A stretch of 56,343 bases of DNA from Saccharopolyspora rectivirgula DSM 43747 (GCF_000497205.1 NZ_AYJW01000021.1:1-56343), one strand, 5' to 3'; positions 1 to 8,966 are shown, counted from the first letter of the stretch. Numbers and translations: made by a program. The notes: generated by a model from the letters alone, not told the origin.

Positions 1-43
1 CCTGCTCCGGCTGGAGGTGTGAGTGATCGAGCCCCACCGGATC

Positions 44-562
44 TCACTTGGGCTTGGGCGGGTCCTTGCGCAGCAGGTCCGGGCCGATGATCCGACGGAC
101 CACCCGGCGCACCCAGCTGCGCTTCTTCACCGGAGCCGCCGGGGCGGCCGGTGCGGCGGTGGCCGGTTCCGCGGTACGGACGGTGGGTTCGGCAGGCTCG
201 GGCGTGACCGGCGTGTCCGGTTGAGCAGCTGGTGGTGCTGGGGTTTCGATGTGGAGCCGGGTTTCGGGCTCGGGGGAGAGCTGGGGCTCCGGGTTGAGCC
301 GCTTGGCGAATTCGGGCTGCTCGTCCCGGATGGCCGGGATGTAGGGCTGGGTGACTTCTACCTGGGCGGGCTCGTCGGCGCGGTCGTCGGGGGTCGACTG
401 CTCAGTGCGCGGCCGGGAGCCTGCGTAGATCTCGTCCAGGGGCAGTTCGCCCGCGATGCGCGTTTTCAGCGGCCCTCGTGTGGGCTGCGGCTGGTCCTGC
501 CGCCCCTCCGTGGGGACCACTGGTTCGAACCACGGTCGAGCTAGGTCGTTTTGAAGTGTCAT
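44..562 (-). CDS. Proline-rich hypothetical protein with basic C-terminus
   Basis: I do not recognise a family. From the ATG at 562 the protein has about 172 residues. A short N-terminal part is followed by a long Pro/Ala/Glu/Thr-rich, probably disordered middle (roughly residues 60-140) and a strongly basic tail (KKRSWVRRVVRRIIG, then Lys/Pro). The tail could be an amphipathic membrane- or nucleic-acid-binding segment. An in-frame TTG at 586 would add 8 residues; neither start has a strong ribosome site. Its upstream region carries the CCCTACCGGT repeats at 601-644. Codon structure and the well-formed tail support a real gene. Confidence 0.6.
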   Translation of the reverse strand: MTLQNDLARPWFEPVVPTEGRQDQPQPTRGPLKTRIAGELPLDEIYAGSRPRTEQSTPDDRADEPAQVEVTQPYIPAIRDEQPEFAKRLNPEPQLSPEPETRLHIETPAPPAAQPDTPVTPEPAEPTVRTAEPATAAPAAPAAPVKKRSWVRRVVRRIIGPDLLRKDPPKPK

Positions 563-974
563 CCGTATCGAACTCTGCGGGAGCAAACGGCCAGATGTTC
601 ACCGGTAGGGGGAACCCTACCGGTTGGCTCCAGACCCTACCGGTAACAGACCGATAAAGCACACCCCTGTGAGTTGCCGCTCCCTTTCGGTCTCAGCCCC
701 CTGTGTCAATCGCTCAACTGGGCAAACGCTGCTCGTTGTTGCGCGAAAGGAACTGCGGAGAGTGACGAGAAGCGTCGCAAAAGCATCACAAAAAGTGATT
801 CAAGTCATATTCTTGACGGAGTGCGCGAGGAAGACGCATCCGGCTCCGCCGATTCGGAACTCCACGGTCTGAAAGCACACCGTTCTCGGCGAACTCCTCC
901 CAGCTGCCGTTCAACACCGACGAAGCGCGGGTAGTCCTCAACCGCAACGCGCCACGCACCTGCGGGAGGTCACC
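563..974. other. Intergenic region between divergent genes, with repeat motif
   Basis: No convincing gene is seen here. It holds the CCCTACCGGT repeats at 601-644 and then a comparatively AT-rich stretch (about 770-820) that is a plausible promoter area for the M15 peptidase gene downstream. I could not place a good -35/-10 pair. Confidence 0.5.
601..644. repeat. Three copies of CCCTACCGGT, two as an inverted repeat
   Basis: ACCGGTAGGG at 601-610, spacer ggaa, CCCTACCGGT at 615-624, and a third direct copy at 635-644. The first two form a perfect 10-bp inverted repeat. The position, just upstream of the minus-strand gene starting at 562, suits an operator array for that gene. This is inference; the repeat itself is directly visible. 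Confidence 0.8.
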
Positions 975-1664
975 ACGAGAACGCCACGTCACTTCCGATC
1001 GGCACTCCTCCTGCTCGGGCTGCTGACCGCCGGGCTGGGTGTCCAATGCGGGGCTCCAGCGGGAGCACCGTCCCCGCAACCTGCCCCACCACCGTCAGCC
1101 CCCGCGCCGCGGCCGGCCACCGTCAGCCCAGTGACCGCCGAAGAACTCGGCGCCACCTGGCACCCCGGCTGCCCAGTCGGCCCCGAGCAACTGCGCCGCG
1201 TCGAACTGGACCACCTCGGTTTCGACGGGAACCTCCACCGCGGCGAACTCATCGTGCACCAAGACCGGGTGCAGCAGGTCATCGACGTGTTCGAAGAACT
1301 GCAACGGTTGGGCTACCCGATCGAGAAGATGCGCAACGTCGCGCACTACCCCGGCGCCGAAGACGAACTGTCGATGCGGGACAACAACACCTCGGCGTTC
1401 AACTGCCGTGAAATCCCCGGCACCGGCCGGTGGGCCTACCACGCCTATGGCACCGCCGTGGACCTCAACCCGCTGCTCAACCCCTACCTGGACGAGAACG
1501 GAGTCCAACCGGCCACCGCCGGCGAATACCTGGACCGCACCCGAACCGACCCGGGCATGCTCCACGACGGGGACCCCGCGGTGCGGGCGTTCACCGACCG
1601 CGGCTGGCAATGGGGAGGGCACTGGACGAACCCCGTCGACTACCAGCACTTCGAAATGCCCTGA
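975..1664 (+). CDS. M15-family D-Ala-D-Ala carboxypeptidase-like lipoprotein (apparent ACG start)
   Basis: Predicted zinc metallopeptidase of the M15 (VanY/M15_4) type acting on peptidoglycan stem peptides outside the membrane. The zinc and catalytic motifs are visible: AYHAYGTAVDLNP (His, Asp) and the C-terminal HWTNPVDYQHFEM (final His). The frame runs upstream of the first GTG (1131) into a lipoprotein signal: basic start, hydrophobic ALLLLGLLTAGLG core and lipobox GVQC at 1041-1049, followed by a Pro/Ala linker. GGAGGT at 965-970 is followed by CACC-ACG, exactly where ATG would be expected, so the start appears to be ACG at 975 (or a mutated ATG). A start at 1131 would remove the export signal. 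About 230 codons. Confidence 0.75.
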   Translation, partial: TRTPRHFRSALLLLGLLTAGLGVQCGAPAGAPSPQPAPPPSAPAPRPATVSPVTAEELGATWHPGCPVGPEQLRRVELDHLGFDGNLHRGELIVHQDRVQQVIDVFEELQRLGYPIEKMRNVAHYPGAEDELSMRDNNTSAFNCREIPGTGRWAYHAYGTAVDLNPLLNPYLDENGVQPATAGEYLDRTRTDPGMLHDGDPAVRAFTDRGWQWGGHWTNPVDYQHFEMP

Positions 1665-1726
1665 AACCCCCAGCGGCCCGACCAGCACAGTCCCGTCGAG
1701 CACGCGGTCCCGGAAAACCAGCAGAG

Positions 1727-2362
1727 CTACCGCGGCGGGCGCGGGGCGTTGAGGTTGAAGTGGACTCCCAGCATCCGGATGGCGAAGCAGACCGCCGCCG
1801 CGCCCAACGCGGCAGGCAGCCCGTAAACCCCCATCTTGATCGTGGCCACCGTGATCGCCGCTGCGATCAGCGCCGGAATCGCGTACAGGTCACTGCGCAG
1901 CACCGAGGGAATCCGCTGGACCAGGGTGTCTCGGATCGTTCCTCCACCCACCCCCGTGACCACCCCCAGCAGCAGCGCGGGACCGACCCCCAGCCCGTAC
2001 TCCAGCGCTTTGCTCGCCCCGATGACCGCGAACACGCTCAACCCGATCGCGTCCAACACCGTGATCGGCTTCTCCAACCGATCCAGCTGCTTGCTGAGCG
2101 CGAACGCGATCAGTCCGCCGACGAAAGCGAGCGCGAAGTAGCGCCAGTCGCGAAACGTGGCGGGCGGGATGGAGCCGATGATGACATCCCGGATCACCCC
2201 ACCGCCCAACGCGGTGATCATGCCGAGTGAGACGACACCGACCACGTCCAGTCGCGCAGCGCGCACCGCCGTCAGCGCCCCGTTGAGGCCGAAGGCGAAC
2301 GTTCCGGTGAGATCCAGTGCGAGCAACAACGGAGATTCGGTGGCCACACCCGTGTCTACCAC
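1727..2362 (-). CDS. TRIC / UPF0126 family membrane cation channel
   Basis: Predicted cytoplasmic-membrane protein of the trimeric intracellular cation channel (YadS/UPF0126) family. It has two tandem repeats, each with the family's glycine-rich motif: GMITALGGGVIRDVIIGSIPP and, later, GVGGGTIRDTLVQRIP. About seven hydrophobic helices are visible. The frame is open further upstream but that part has no family character; GTG at 2362 or GTG at 2347 gives 206-211 residues, the usual length. It converges with the M15 peptidase gene. Cation (K+) permeation is known for bacterial TRIC proteins; the substrate here is inferred. Confidence 0.85.
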   Translation of the reverse strand: MVDTGVATESPLLLALDLTGTFAFGLNGALTAVRAARLDVVGVVSLGMITALGGGVIRDVIIGSIPPATFRDWRYFALAFVGGLIAFALSKQLDRLEKPITVLDAIGLSVFAVIGASKALEYGLGVGPALLLGVVTGVGGGTIRDTLVQRIPSVLRSDLYAIPALIAAAITVATIKMGVYGLPAALGAAAVCFAIRMLGVHFNLNAPRPPR

Positions 2363-2575
2363 GAGGTCGAACGCCCACCGCGCGCATCCCGGATTGCGGA
2401 AAGAACGGTGCGGTGCTGCCCGCGGTCGGCACCAGGGTGGTGCTGAGCCCTGCTCGCGCCCGTGCGCTGACGAGCACGACCGGTGGTCGCCGTCCCAGCA
2501 CCAGGGCTCCGCGCGCATCCCGGCCGGGGACGGGTAGCGCGCGGAGCCGGCGAAGAGGTCCTCACCGCTGCGAGT

Positions 2576-2950
2576 TCACCGCGCGGGCGCTGTGACCAGC
2601 GGGACGATGGCGCGGTGGGCGATGTCGCGGGCAACGGCGTCGTCGAGGTCGTCGTGGGTGCTCGGCAGCAGGGGGTAGCCGAGAGCCAGGCGGGATGATC
2701 GCCTCGGCCTGGAGATCGAGGGCCGCTGGCGGGAGCACGCCCTCGTCGTGGCGGGCAGCGATGTGGCCGGCGATGAACTGGTGCCGGTCTGCAGCGGCGA
2801 AGGATCCCCGGGCGGACGGCATCGTGAGCAGATCACCGCGGTGCGCGCTGTCGGGGTGGTGTGGAGATCGGACACCGCCTGCTGGATCGCCCGCTCGAAC
2901 AGGCTGGGAAGTGGCGCGCTGGAGCGGGTCAGGGCACCGGCATCCCGAGC
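2576..2950 (-). pseudogene. Decayed regulator-like remnant (possibly TetR C-terminal part)
   Basis: On the minus strand three consecutive pieces in different frames read as one protein: PSLFERAIQQAVSDLHTTP (about 2880-2830), HQFIAGHIAARHDEGVLPP (about 2790-2735) and LGYPLLPSTHDDLDDAVARDIAHRAIVPL (to about 2590). The pattern resembles the helical C-terminal domain of TetR-type regulators. At least two frameshifts separate the pieces, and no N-terminal HTH is found upstream, so it is broken and truncated. The family call is weak. Confidence 0.35.
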
Positions 2951-3229
2951 GGGATCATTTCATGTTTGAGGGTGTTCTGCTAACAATTAAGTCCCACGGG
3001 TGTGGGACGTCCTCACCAGCGCACCACCAGGCGCCATCACGACACCGCCTGCACGGCCCCCGGTGAGCCGACCCCCCCACATCCGCTGCAGGCAGCAGAC
3101 CGACGACCCCTCCTCGAGCACGGGGCAGAGGGGTGCCGACGAGCCCCGATCACCCCGACACCCGCGGCAGGGACTCGACCGCCACCGCACTTCTGCCCCA
3201 GCAGGTCGACAAACCGGTGGAGGAAGACG

Positions 3230-4222
3230 GTGTTCGAAAAACTGGTCACGACCAGTCGACCCACCGGGAGACGCCGGCACCCGAAACCAGCAGAAGACGA
3301 AATCCCAACCCGACCGGGCGTGCCGGTCGAGGTGCGCACGGTCAGCAGCAGCGATGGCACCCGCCTGCACGTCGAAATACGCGGTCGCACGGACGCCCCG
3401 ACCATCGTGCTCTCCCACGGAGTGCTGTGCGCACTGAGGTTTTGGCGGCACCAGATCCACCAACTCAGCACCGAATTCCGGGTGGTCGCCTACGACCAGC
3501 GCGGACACGGCCGCAGTGAAGTCGCCCCGCGCGGGCAGTACACCCTCGACCACCTCGCAGACGACCTGCACGCCGTGCTGGCCGCCACGGTGAGCCCGGA
3601 ACAGCCCGCGGTGATCGCCGGGCACTCCATGGGCGGGATCGCCGTGTTGGCCTGGGCCAGGAGGTATCCCACCGAGGTACCCACCCGCGCCTCAGCGGTC
3701 GCCCTGGTCAACACCACCCCGGGGCAAGTCCTGGATCACGTCGCCTTCCTGCGCGGCCCCGACCGACTGCTCCCGCTGCGCCGCCGACTGGCCCAAGCCG
3801 CAGCACCCCTGGCCGGCCTTCCCCTGCCGCGTCGCCTCCCGGGTCGTCGGCACCTGCTGCGCCGCGTCGCGGTCGGACCCCAAGCCCCCGCGGAAGTGGT
3901 ACGCGAAGTCGATGCGATGGTCAGCGCCACAGCAGCCCGTGCGCGGGGAAGCTGCGGAACCACGCTGGTGAACCTGGTGGAGACCCTCGACCCGGCCGCG
4001 ATCAGCGTGCCCGCGCTGGTGATCGCGGGCCGAACCGACCGGATCACACCACCGGAACGGTCACGCCTGCTGGCTTCGAAGCTGCCTCGACTGCTGGGGC
4101 TTCGCGAACTGGACTGCGGGCACTGCTCCCCGCTGGAACGCCCGGAGGAGGTGCGCACCGCCCTGCGGGAACTGGCTCAACTCCCACCGCAGCAAAGCGC
4201 AGCCCACCAAGCAATCACCTGA
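3230..4222 (+). CDS. Alpha/beta-fold hydrolase
   Basis: Cytoplasmic serine hydrolase of the alpha/beta fold, substrate unknown. The catalytic triad is visible: nucleophile elbow GHSMGG, Asp in VIAGRTDRITP, and His in LDCGHCSPLERPEEV. The oxyanion-region motif LSHGVLC and the YDQRGHGRS motif are also present. The GTG at 3230 is chosen because GGAGG lies 7 bases upstream (3219-3223); an upstream in-frame GTG at 3002 adds about 76 residues of low-complexity sequence with no family match. About 330 residues. A signal peptide is not seen. Confidence 0.88.
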   Translation: MFEKLVTTSRPTGRRRHPKPAEDEIPTRPGVPVEVRTVSSSDGTRLHVEIRGRTDAPTIVLSHGVLCALRFWRHQIHQLSTEFRVVAYDQRGHGRSEVAPRGQYTLDHLADDLHAVLAATVSPEQPAVIAGHSMGGIAVLAWARRYPTEVPTRASAVALVNTTPGQVLDHVAFLRGPDRLLPLRRRLAQAAAPLAGLPLPRRLPGRRHLLRRVAVGPQAPAEVVREVDAMVSATAARARGSCGTTLVNLVETLDPAAISVPALVIAGRTDRITPPERSRLLASKLPRLLGLRELDCGHCSPLERPEEVRTALRELAQLPPQQSAAHQAIT

Positions 4223-4334
4223 CAACGAGAACCCAGGGCCCCGCAGAGCGGGGAAAAATTCCATTGCGCCGGGCGCGGCGCCGACTACGCTCTGACCGCA
4301 CATCCGACGAGCACGACCACGAGACGGACACCCT

Positions 4335-4844
4335 GTGAGCACCTGGATCACGCGCCCGGAAACCACCGCCGACCTGTCGACCATTCGCGAGATCAACCTC
4401 GCTGCGTTCCCCACCGCCGAAGAAGCCGATCTCGTCGATGCGCTCCGCGCCGATCCGCAAGCCTGGATCGACGGGCTCTCCCACGTCGCCGAAACCGAGG
4501 GCGGCGACATCGTCGGACACGCCCTGCTCACGCGCTGCCACATCGACGCCCACCCCGCGCTCGCACTGGCCCCGTGCGCGGTGCTGCCCGCCTACCAGCG
4601 CAAAGGAGCCGGGAGCGCGGTCATCCAGGCCGTGCTGGAGGCGGCCCGAGCCCGCGGCGAGAACACCGTGGTCGTTCTCGGCCACCCCGACTACTACCCG
4701 CGCTTCGGCTTCACACCCGCCTCGCGCTGGGGCATTCGCGCCCCCCTGGAGGTGCCGGACGAAGCGATGATGGCGCTCTCCCTGGACCCGCAGCAGCCCG
4801 TGCCCTCCGGCACGATCCACTATCCACCGGCCTTCGGCATCTGA
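4335..4844 (+). CDS. GNAT family N-acetyltransferase
   Basis: Predicted acetyl-CoA-dependent N-acetyltransferase (169 residues), YhbS-like. The acetyl-CoA loop is recognisable as VLPAYQRKGAGSAVIQAVLEAA, preceded by the beta-strand LALAPCAVLP. The segment VVVLGHPDYYPRFGFTPAS is typical of this subgroup. The GTG start follows the hydrolase gene by about 110 bases. The acceptor substrate cannot be told from sequence. Confidence 0.87.
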   Translation: MSTWITRPETTADLSTIREINLAAFPTAEEADLVDALRADPQAWIDGLSHVAETEGGDIVGHALLTRCHIDAHPALALAPCAVLPAYQRKGAGSAVIQAVLEAARARGENTVVVLGHPDYYPRFGFTPASRWGIRAPLEVPDEAMMALSLDPQQPVPSGTIHYPPAFGI

Positions 4845-5239
4845 GCCCCTGCGGCGCTGCACCCCCGAGAAGTTCGGAGCCGAGGACTGGCGCTCAGCCC
4901 CCGCCACGGTCGTCACCGGCTTCGGCGAGCTCCCGCGAGCTTCCCACCTCTGCTCTTGCGCCATCGTTGACCACATGTCCTGCGGGAACGCACCCGCGGC
5001 AGTACGCAGAACACCACTGCGGTCGGCGACAGGAGTGGTCACGCTGCTCAGGTGCCGGGACGGGGCACGACGCGGGGAGATCAGGCGGATGGCGGCGCCG
5101 GACTCGCACGCTCCAATCCGATCTCACCCGGTGAGCAACCAGCTTCGTGCACCGGAGGCCAGCACGGGGAGGTGCTGCACCGGATGCTCCCCGAGAACAC
5201 CGCGCCGAGGATCTCCTCGGCGTCAAAGGGCCACGCGCC
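4845..5239. other. Gene-poor stretch next to decayed ATPase gene
   Basis: Only overlapping low-quality open frames are seen on both strands; none has recognisable motifs or a convincing ribosome site. It probably continues the decayed region that follows. Confidence 0.4.
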
Positions 5240-6790
5240 GGTCACGGCGAAATCCCCGCGAATGCAGGCCGCGCCGTTGCAAGCTTGCCGCCGGGCAGCG
5301 CAGACAGTGGTTCGGTGCGTCCGGCGCGCACGCCGTTGACGATGACCACGATCCCGACCACCTCGTGCACCAGCACCACCGCGGTGAGACCGAGGAAGCC
5401 GAACAGTGCTAGCGGCATCAAGGAGGTGAGCAACCGAGGGAGGGCCGACGTGTTGCGGCACGATGCGGCGGGCATGGCCGCGGGGGCGGAGTGCCGCAGA
5501 TCGTCGCCCAGGAGAGCGACGTTGGTGGTTTCGATCGCGGCGTCAGTCCCCGTGGCGGCCATGGTGCTGCCCAGGTCAGCAGTGGCCAGGGCAGGAACGT
5601 CGTTGGCACCGTCCCCGAGCATTGCCGTGGATTGCCGGGTGCCCAGTTCGCTGATGATGCGGGCCTTGTTCTCCGGCGGAGTTCGGCGTGCACGGCGCCG
5701 ATGCCGGCGCCGGCCCCCACAGCGGTGGTGGTAGCGCGGTTGTCGCTGGTGAGCATGGTGATGGGGTAGCCGTCCGAAGCGCAGCCGGGCGATGACCTCG
5801 GCAGCTTCGGGGTGCAGTTCGCCGCGCACGGCGAGCGCGCCGATCACGTGGCCGTCGTCCTTGACGAGCACGACGGTGGCCCCGGCTTGCTGCCGGAACT
5901 GCACCTCAGCAGCCGGCCGGGGCGCCCCGGCCGCGCCGGGCGATCGTTGAGTTGAACTGGCCGGCCACCCCAGCGCCGAGGACCGCCCACACATCGACCG
6001 CCGGAGATCGTGTCGCCACCGACGGCGGGGAGGATCGCGCGGCCAGCGGGTGTTCGCTGCAAACCTCCAACGCCACGACCAGCTCCAGCACCCGCTCGCG
6101 CAGGAGCCCGTCGGCGGCGACGTCGACCACGGCGGGCTGGTTGCGGCCCAGGGGGCCGGCCTTGTCGCGCTCCTCCCTGCACGCGGCCGAGGGCGTTCAG
6201 CACGACGCCGCCCTTGACCAATGCTCCGTGCTTGCGGCGCCGTTCGCGTCGACCACGGCGACGGGGATGGATCGTCAACGCGCAGGGCGAGGCGGCCACG
6301 AGCACGAGCAGAGCACGTGTGCTCGGGTGGCCGGAGCACCGAAGAAGCTGCCGACTCCGGCGAAGAGCGCGGCGGTGATCATGCTGCCTCGGACCGGGAT
6401 TGGCGATATGCGGTCAGCCGAGCGCTGACTGGCGTCCTTGCCGGATTGCTCGACCTCCAGCGCTCCTGTGCCGTTGATCTCCCCGGCACGCACCTCGCTG
6501 CCGGGGCCCGCTGCGGCCGGTGCGGATCACGCCGTCAGCAGGATTCGCACCCGGGGTGACCAGCATCCGATTCCCGCCCTTGCAGCTCCGAGGTGGCCAC
6601 CACGTTCTCGCTGCCGTCGCGCAGCTTTACCGGACCTCCTCAGGAGAACCGCGCCAATCGCGACGATGGCCATGGCCATCAAGGTGCCGGCCCCGATCTT
6701 GCCTTGGACACCGCCAGCGCGTTGCCGGTCGCGGCCAGCGGTGCTCCGGCCGCGGACAACGAGTCGTCAGCTCCGAGTGAGCGGCTGTAG
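5240..6790 (-). pseudogene. Decayed P1B-type heavy-metal-transporting ATPase (SPC type)
   Basis: Pieces of one metal-transporting P-type ATPase occur in order on the minus strand but in different frames: an ALAVSKAR segment (about 6715), GEINGTGALEVE (about 6470), LVAASPCALTI (about 6300, the SPC metal-site motif of P1B-4/CtpD-like pumps), LVKGGVVLNALGRV, the phosphorylation loop, CSEHPLAA, and near the C-terminus MLGDGANDVPALATADLG and the last helices ending near 5245. The invariant DKTGT loop reads DKAGPLG (about 6160), so the remnant could not work even if the frameshifts were repaired. The N-terminus is missing. It once exported Co/Ni-type ions by family analogy. Confidence 0.8.
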
Positions 6791-7141
6791 GGCACTGGCA
6801 CTCCGCCGGCACCTCATGCCCAGGCTCGGGAAGACGGGATGCCACGCGCACCGCCACCACCAGTCCTCCCCGGAACTTCCCAGCGCGGTGCGCGCCCTCA
6901 AGGGCCCCCGCAGCCGAAGCCGCCTGGAACAGAGCACTTCGCGCTTTCGCGGTCATGCGAGCGCGGCTCGAGCAACGCCGCCAGCTCGCCTCCAGGGGGG
7001 CAAGGGGAGAAGTGGGCAAGAGGGCGCTCCATCTTCCCGCTGTGCCGGTGCGACCACACGAGGGGAAGGGCGGCGGCCGCCACCCACCTCCTCGGAAGCC
7101 CCATCACCGCCCTCCCCGCTTCCACCACCCATTTCGTACCA

Positions 7142-7164
7142 ATAACGTTTATAACGTTATAAAC
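7142..7164. promoter_or_regulatory. Operator-like 18-bp palindrome in AT-rich island
   Basis: GTTTATAACGTTATAAAC at 7147-7164 is a perfect palindrome. Overlapping it, ATAACGTT is repeated directly at 7142-7149 and 7151-7158. It looks like a repressor-binding site at a promoter, but the nearest intact downstream gene starts at 7572, so the controlled gene may be lost or untranslated. Confidence 0.5.
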
Positions 7165-7434
7165 CAAACGAAATAAGGAGGTATCCACAAGAATCGGGCA
7201 AAACGTAACCGCGCATAATCAGGCTTATGTGCGATTAACCGGAAACAGGGGCCACTGACCCACCCAGCCGCGGAATTTCGTTGCACCCCCTCGCGCCGCA
7301 GGTGGAGCTGGCCCGGCGCACCCCCGTGGACACGAGCTGCAAGCCTCCACGAAGGCCCCGAAAACAGCCTCCTGAGCAAGGTCTGGGTTCCAGGGGATGC
7401 GAAGGCTGGCAAGAAGGCGACGTCCGCAGCAGTC

Positions 7435-7466
7435 GCTTTGCTTCTCCGCCGGCGGAGAAGCAAAGC
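7435..7466. repeat. Perfect 32-bp palindrome
   Basis: Arm GCTTTGCTTCTCCGCC (7435-7450) is followed without spacer by its exact reverse complement (7451-7466). As RNA it forms a hairpin of about 14-15 bp with a 2-4 base loop. It has no T-run on either side. A terminator, a cruciform site or a mobile-element end are all possible. Confidence 0.85.
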
Positions 7467-7571
7467 ACAAGCGCATACCCGACTCGAGCGCGGATTAGGC
7501 CGAAGGGGGAAAGCCTGTCGATTTCTCGTTGTGCGACCACGAGTCCCGCATGATCCACTAGGAACAGGGAG

Positions 7572-7835
7572 GTGGAATTCCTCTACTGGGATCTCGGACT
7601 CTGCACCGCCGGCACTGACGTGGATGTCGAACTGCGCGGAGTCGAAGCCTTCGTCCGTCTCATGGACGCCGACAACTACGAGGCCTACCTCGACGGCGAC
7701 AACTACGCCTACTACGGCGGCGTCTGGGAGTTCAGTCCCGTCCACCTCGAAGTTCCCTACGACGACCACTGGTACCTCGTTGTCGACGGGTACGAAGGTC
7801 GGATCGCAGTCGAGGTCACCACCTACCCGGACTGA
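7572..7835 (+). CDS. DUF1883 domain protein
   Basis: Small protein (87 residues) matching the DUF1883 family from its first residues: MEFLYWDLGLCTAGTDVDVEL at the start and VHLEVPYDDHWYLVVDGYEG later. The family has a small beta-rich fold and is sometimes joined to TIR-like domains; function is unknown. The GTG start gives the family's usual N-terminus. AGGA lies about 9 bases upstream. No TIR domain is present here. Confidence 0.8.
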   Translation: MEFLYWDLGLCTAGTDVDVELRGVEAFVRLMDADNYEAYLDGDNYAYYGGVWEFSPVHLEVPYDDHWYLVVDGYEGRIAVEVTTYPD

Positions 7836-7963
7836 GCCAGCCGCCCCCGTCAACACCTCGAGGCTCAGCCTTCTGCTGAACAGCAGGCGTCGCCTGCGAG
7901 CGGGAGGACCGCAGTGGTGGTCACCGCTTGATCTGCACCTCGCCGCTGCTTCCGACTCGGCCG

Positions 7964-8362
7964 TTAGGTCGGGTGAGGGGCTAGGAAGGGGCGCACCTCG
8001 AGCCATTCGTGGATCGGTTCTCCACCCGCGCCCGGGGCTGCCGACAGCTCCCCGGCCAACTCGAGCGCTCGCTCGTAGGTGTCGACGTCGATCACCATCC
8101 ACCCGGCGATCACGTCTTTGGTGTCGGGGAACGGTCCGCCGGTCACCGGTGGGCGCCCCTCGCCGTCGTAGCGGACGAACGTGCCTTGCGAGGACAGCGC
8201 TTGGCTGTCGACGAACTCGCCGGTGCGTTCGAGTCGAGCGATGAAATCGTCCATGTACTGCACGTGGGACGAGACTTCCTCGGGGGTCCACTGGTCCATC
8301 GGCACGTCGTTGATCGGTGCCGGTGCTCCCCGGTAGTGCTTGAGCAGCAAGTACTTGGTCAT
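7964..8362 (-). CDS. YCII / DGPF-domain protein
   Basis: 132-residue protein of the YCII-related superfamily (ferredoxin-like dimeric fold). It starts MTKYLLLKHYRG and contains the characteristic TGGPFPDTKDVIAGWMVIDVDTYERALELA region (GPF motif; quoted in part, positions about 8145-8070) and the C-terminal EVRPF. Such proteins are often encoded beside ECF sigma factors, but no sigma gene is seen here. Biochemical role unknown. Confidence 0.85.
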   Translation of the reverse strand: MTKYLLLKHYRGAPAPINDVPMDQWTPEEVSSHVQYMDDFIARLERTGEFVDSQALSSQGTFVRYDGEGRPPVTGGPFPDTKDVIAGWMVIDVDTYERALELAGELSAAPGAGGEPIHEWLEVRPFLAPHPT

Positions 8363-8696
8363 CGTGTTCTCCTCAGCGCCACGTGGCCCAGCAGTGCGGT
8401 GTTCACTGCGGGGTCAACGTCTCTGCTCACCGGGTGCCCACGCACTGCTCAAGGCCAACAGTGAACACGGCTGGCGGTGTCGGCGGCGAGAACCAACCGC
8501 GTGTTCTTGGTGCAGGAGCTGCGGCGCTGCTCGACCAGCAGCCCGCAGCACCGTCCACGGCAGGTTCGGCAACCGGGGAGGAGGTGGCGTTTCGTGCCGG
8601 CGCGAGGTGGGCGCTGGAAGGGGGTCGGTTGCGGGGGCCGGTGGCCGGATGGGGCCTACCTGCTGGGGTGCCCGGTTCTTGTTCGGCGTGGTGTGC
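8363..8696. other. Gene-poor GC-rich stretch
   Basis: Several overlapping open frames are present on both strands, but none shows a recognisable domain or a clear ribosome site. I see nothing to annotate. Confidence 0.4.
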
Positions 8697-8966
8697 TTAT
8701 TCCGCACCGGTGCGCTGGCGGTGGGCGCATCCCGGCCAGCAGCAGGGGCGGCGTTGACCTTGTTCGAGTTCTTCCTGCAGGCGGCGAATGCGGCGTTGCC
8801 GGGTGCTGTCGTGTTTGGCGTCTTCCACCCAGCAGATGAACTCGTTGCGGGCCAGCGGGGTGATGTCGTTCCAGGCGGCGAGTGCTGCTCTGTTGCTGCT
8901 CAGCGCTTGGTGCAGGTCCGGGGGCAGCTGGTGCACCACCCCACCGGGAATGTGCTGGCTGGTCAC
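8697..8966 (-). CDS. YdeI/OmpD-associated family protein
   Basis: 89-residue protein with the hallmark of the YdeI/OmpD-associated (bacteriocin-protection-like) family: LTPLARNE-type segment ITPLARNEFICWVEDAK, then TRQRRIRRLQEELEQGQRRP and the CCWPGCAHR tail. The family's longer members carry an N-terminal DUF1905 or similar domain; this is the short form. The GTG at 8966 follows a G-rich ribosome-site-like stretch. Function is not established. Confidence 0.75.
   Translation of the reverse strand: MTSQHIPGGVVHQLPPDLHQALSSNRAALAAWNDITPLARNEFICWVEDAKHDSTRQRRIRRLQEELEQGQRRPCCWPGCAHRQRTGAE

Larger units (their letters stand above)
6791..7571. other. Intergenic region with two perfect palindromes
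   Basis: I see no gene. Around 7137-7215 there is an AT-rich island, unusual in this GC-rich DNA, with the 18-bp palindrome at 7147-7164. The 32-bp palindrome lies at 7435-7466. Open frames across the region have no recognisable domains. Confidence 0.5.

Noticed and set aside
515-545. GGTTCGAACC resembling a tRNA T-loop
   Set aside because: Lies in the coding frame of the proline-rich protein (RPWFEPVV); no acceptor stem, anticodon arm or D-arm can be built around it.
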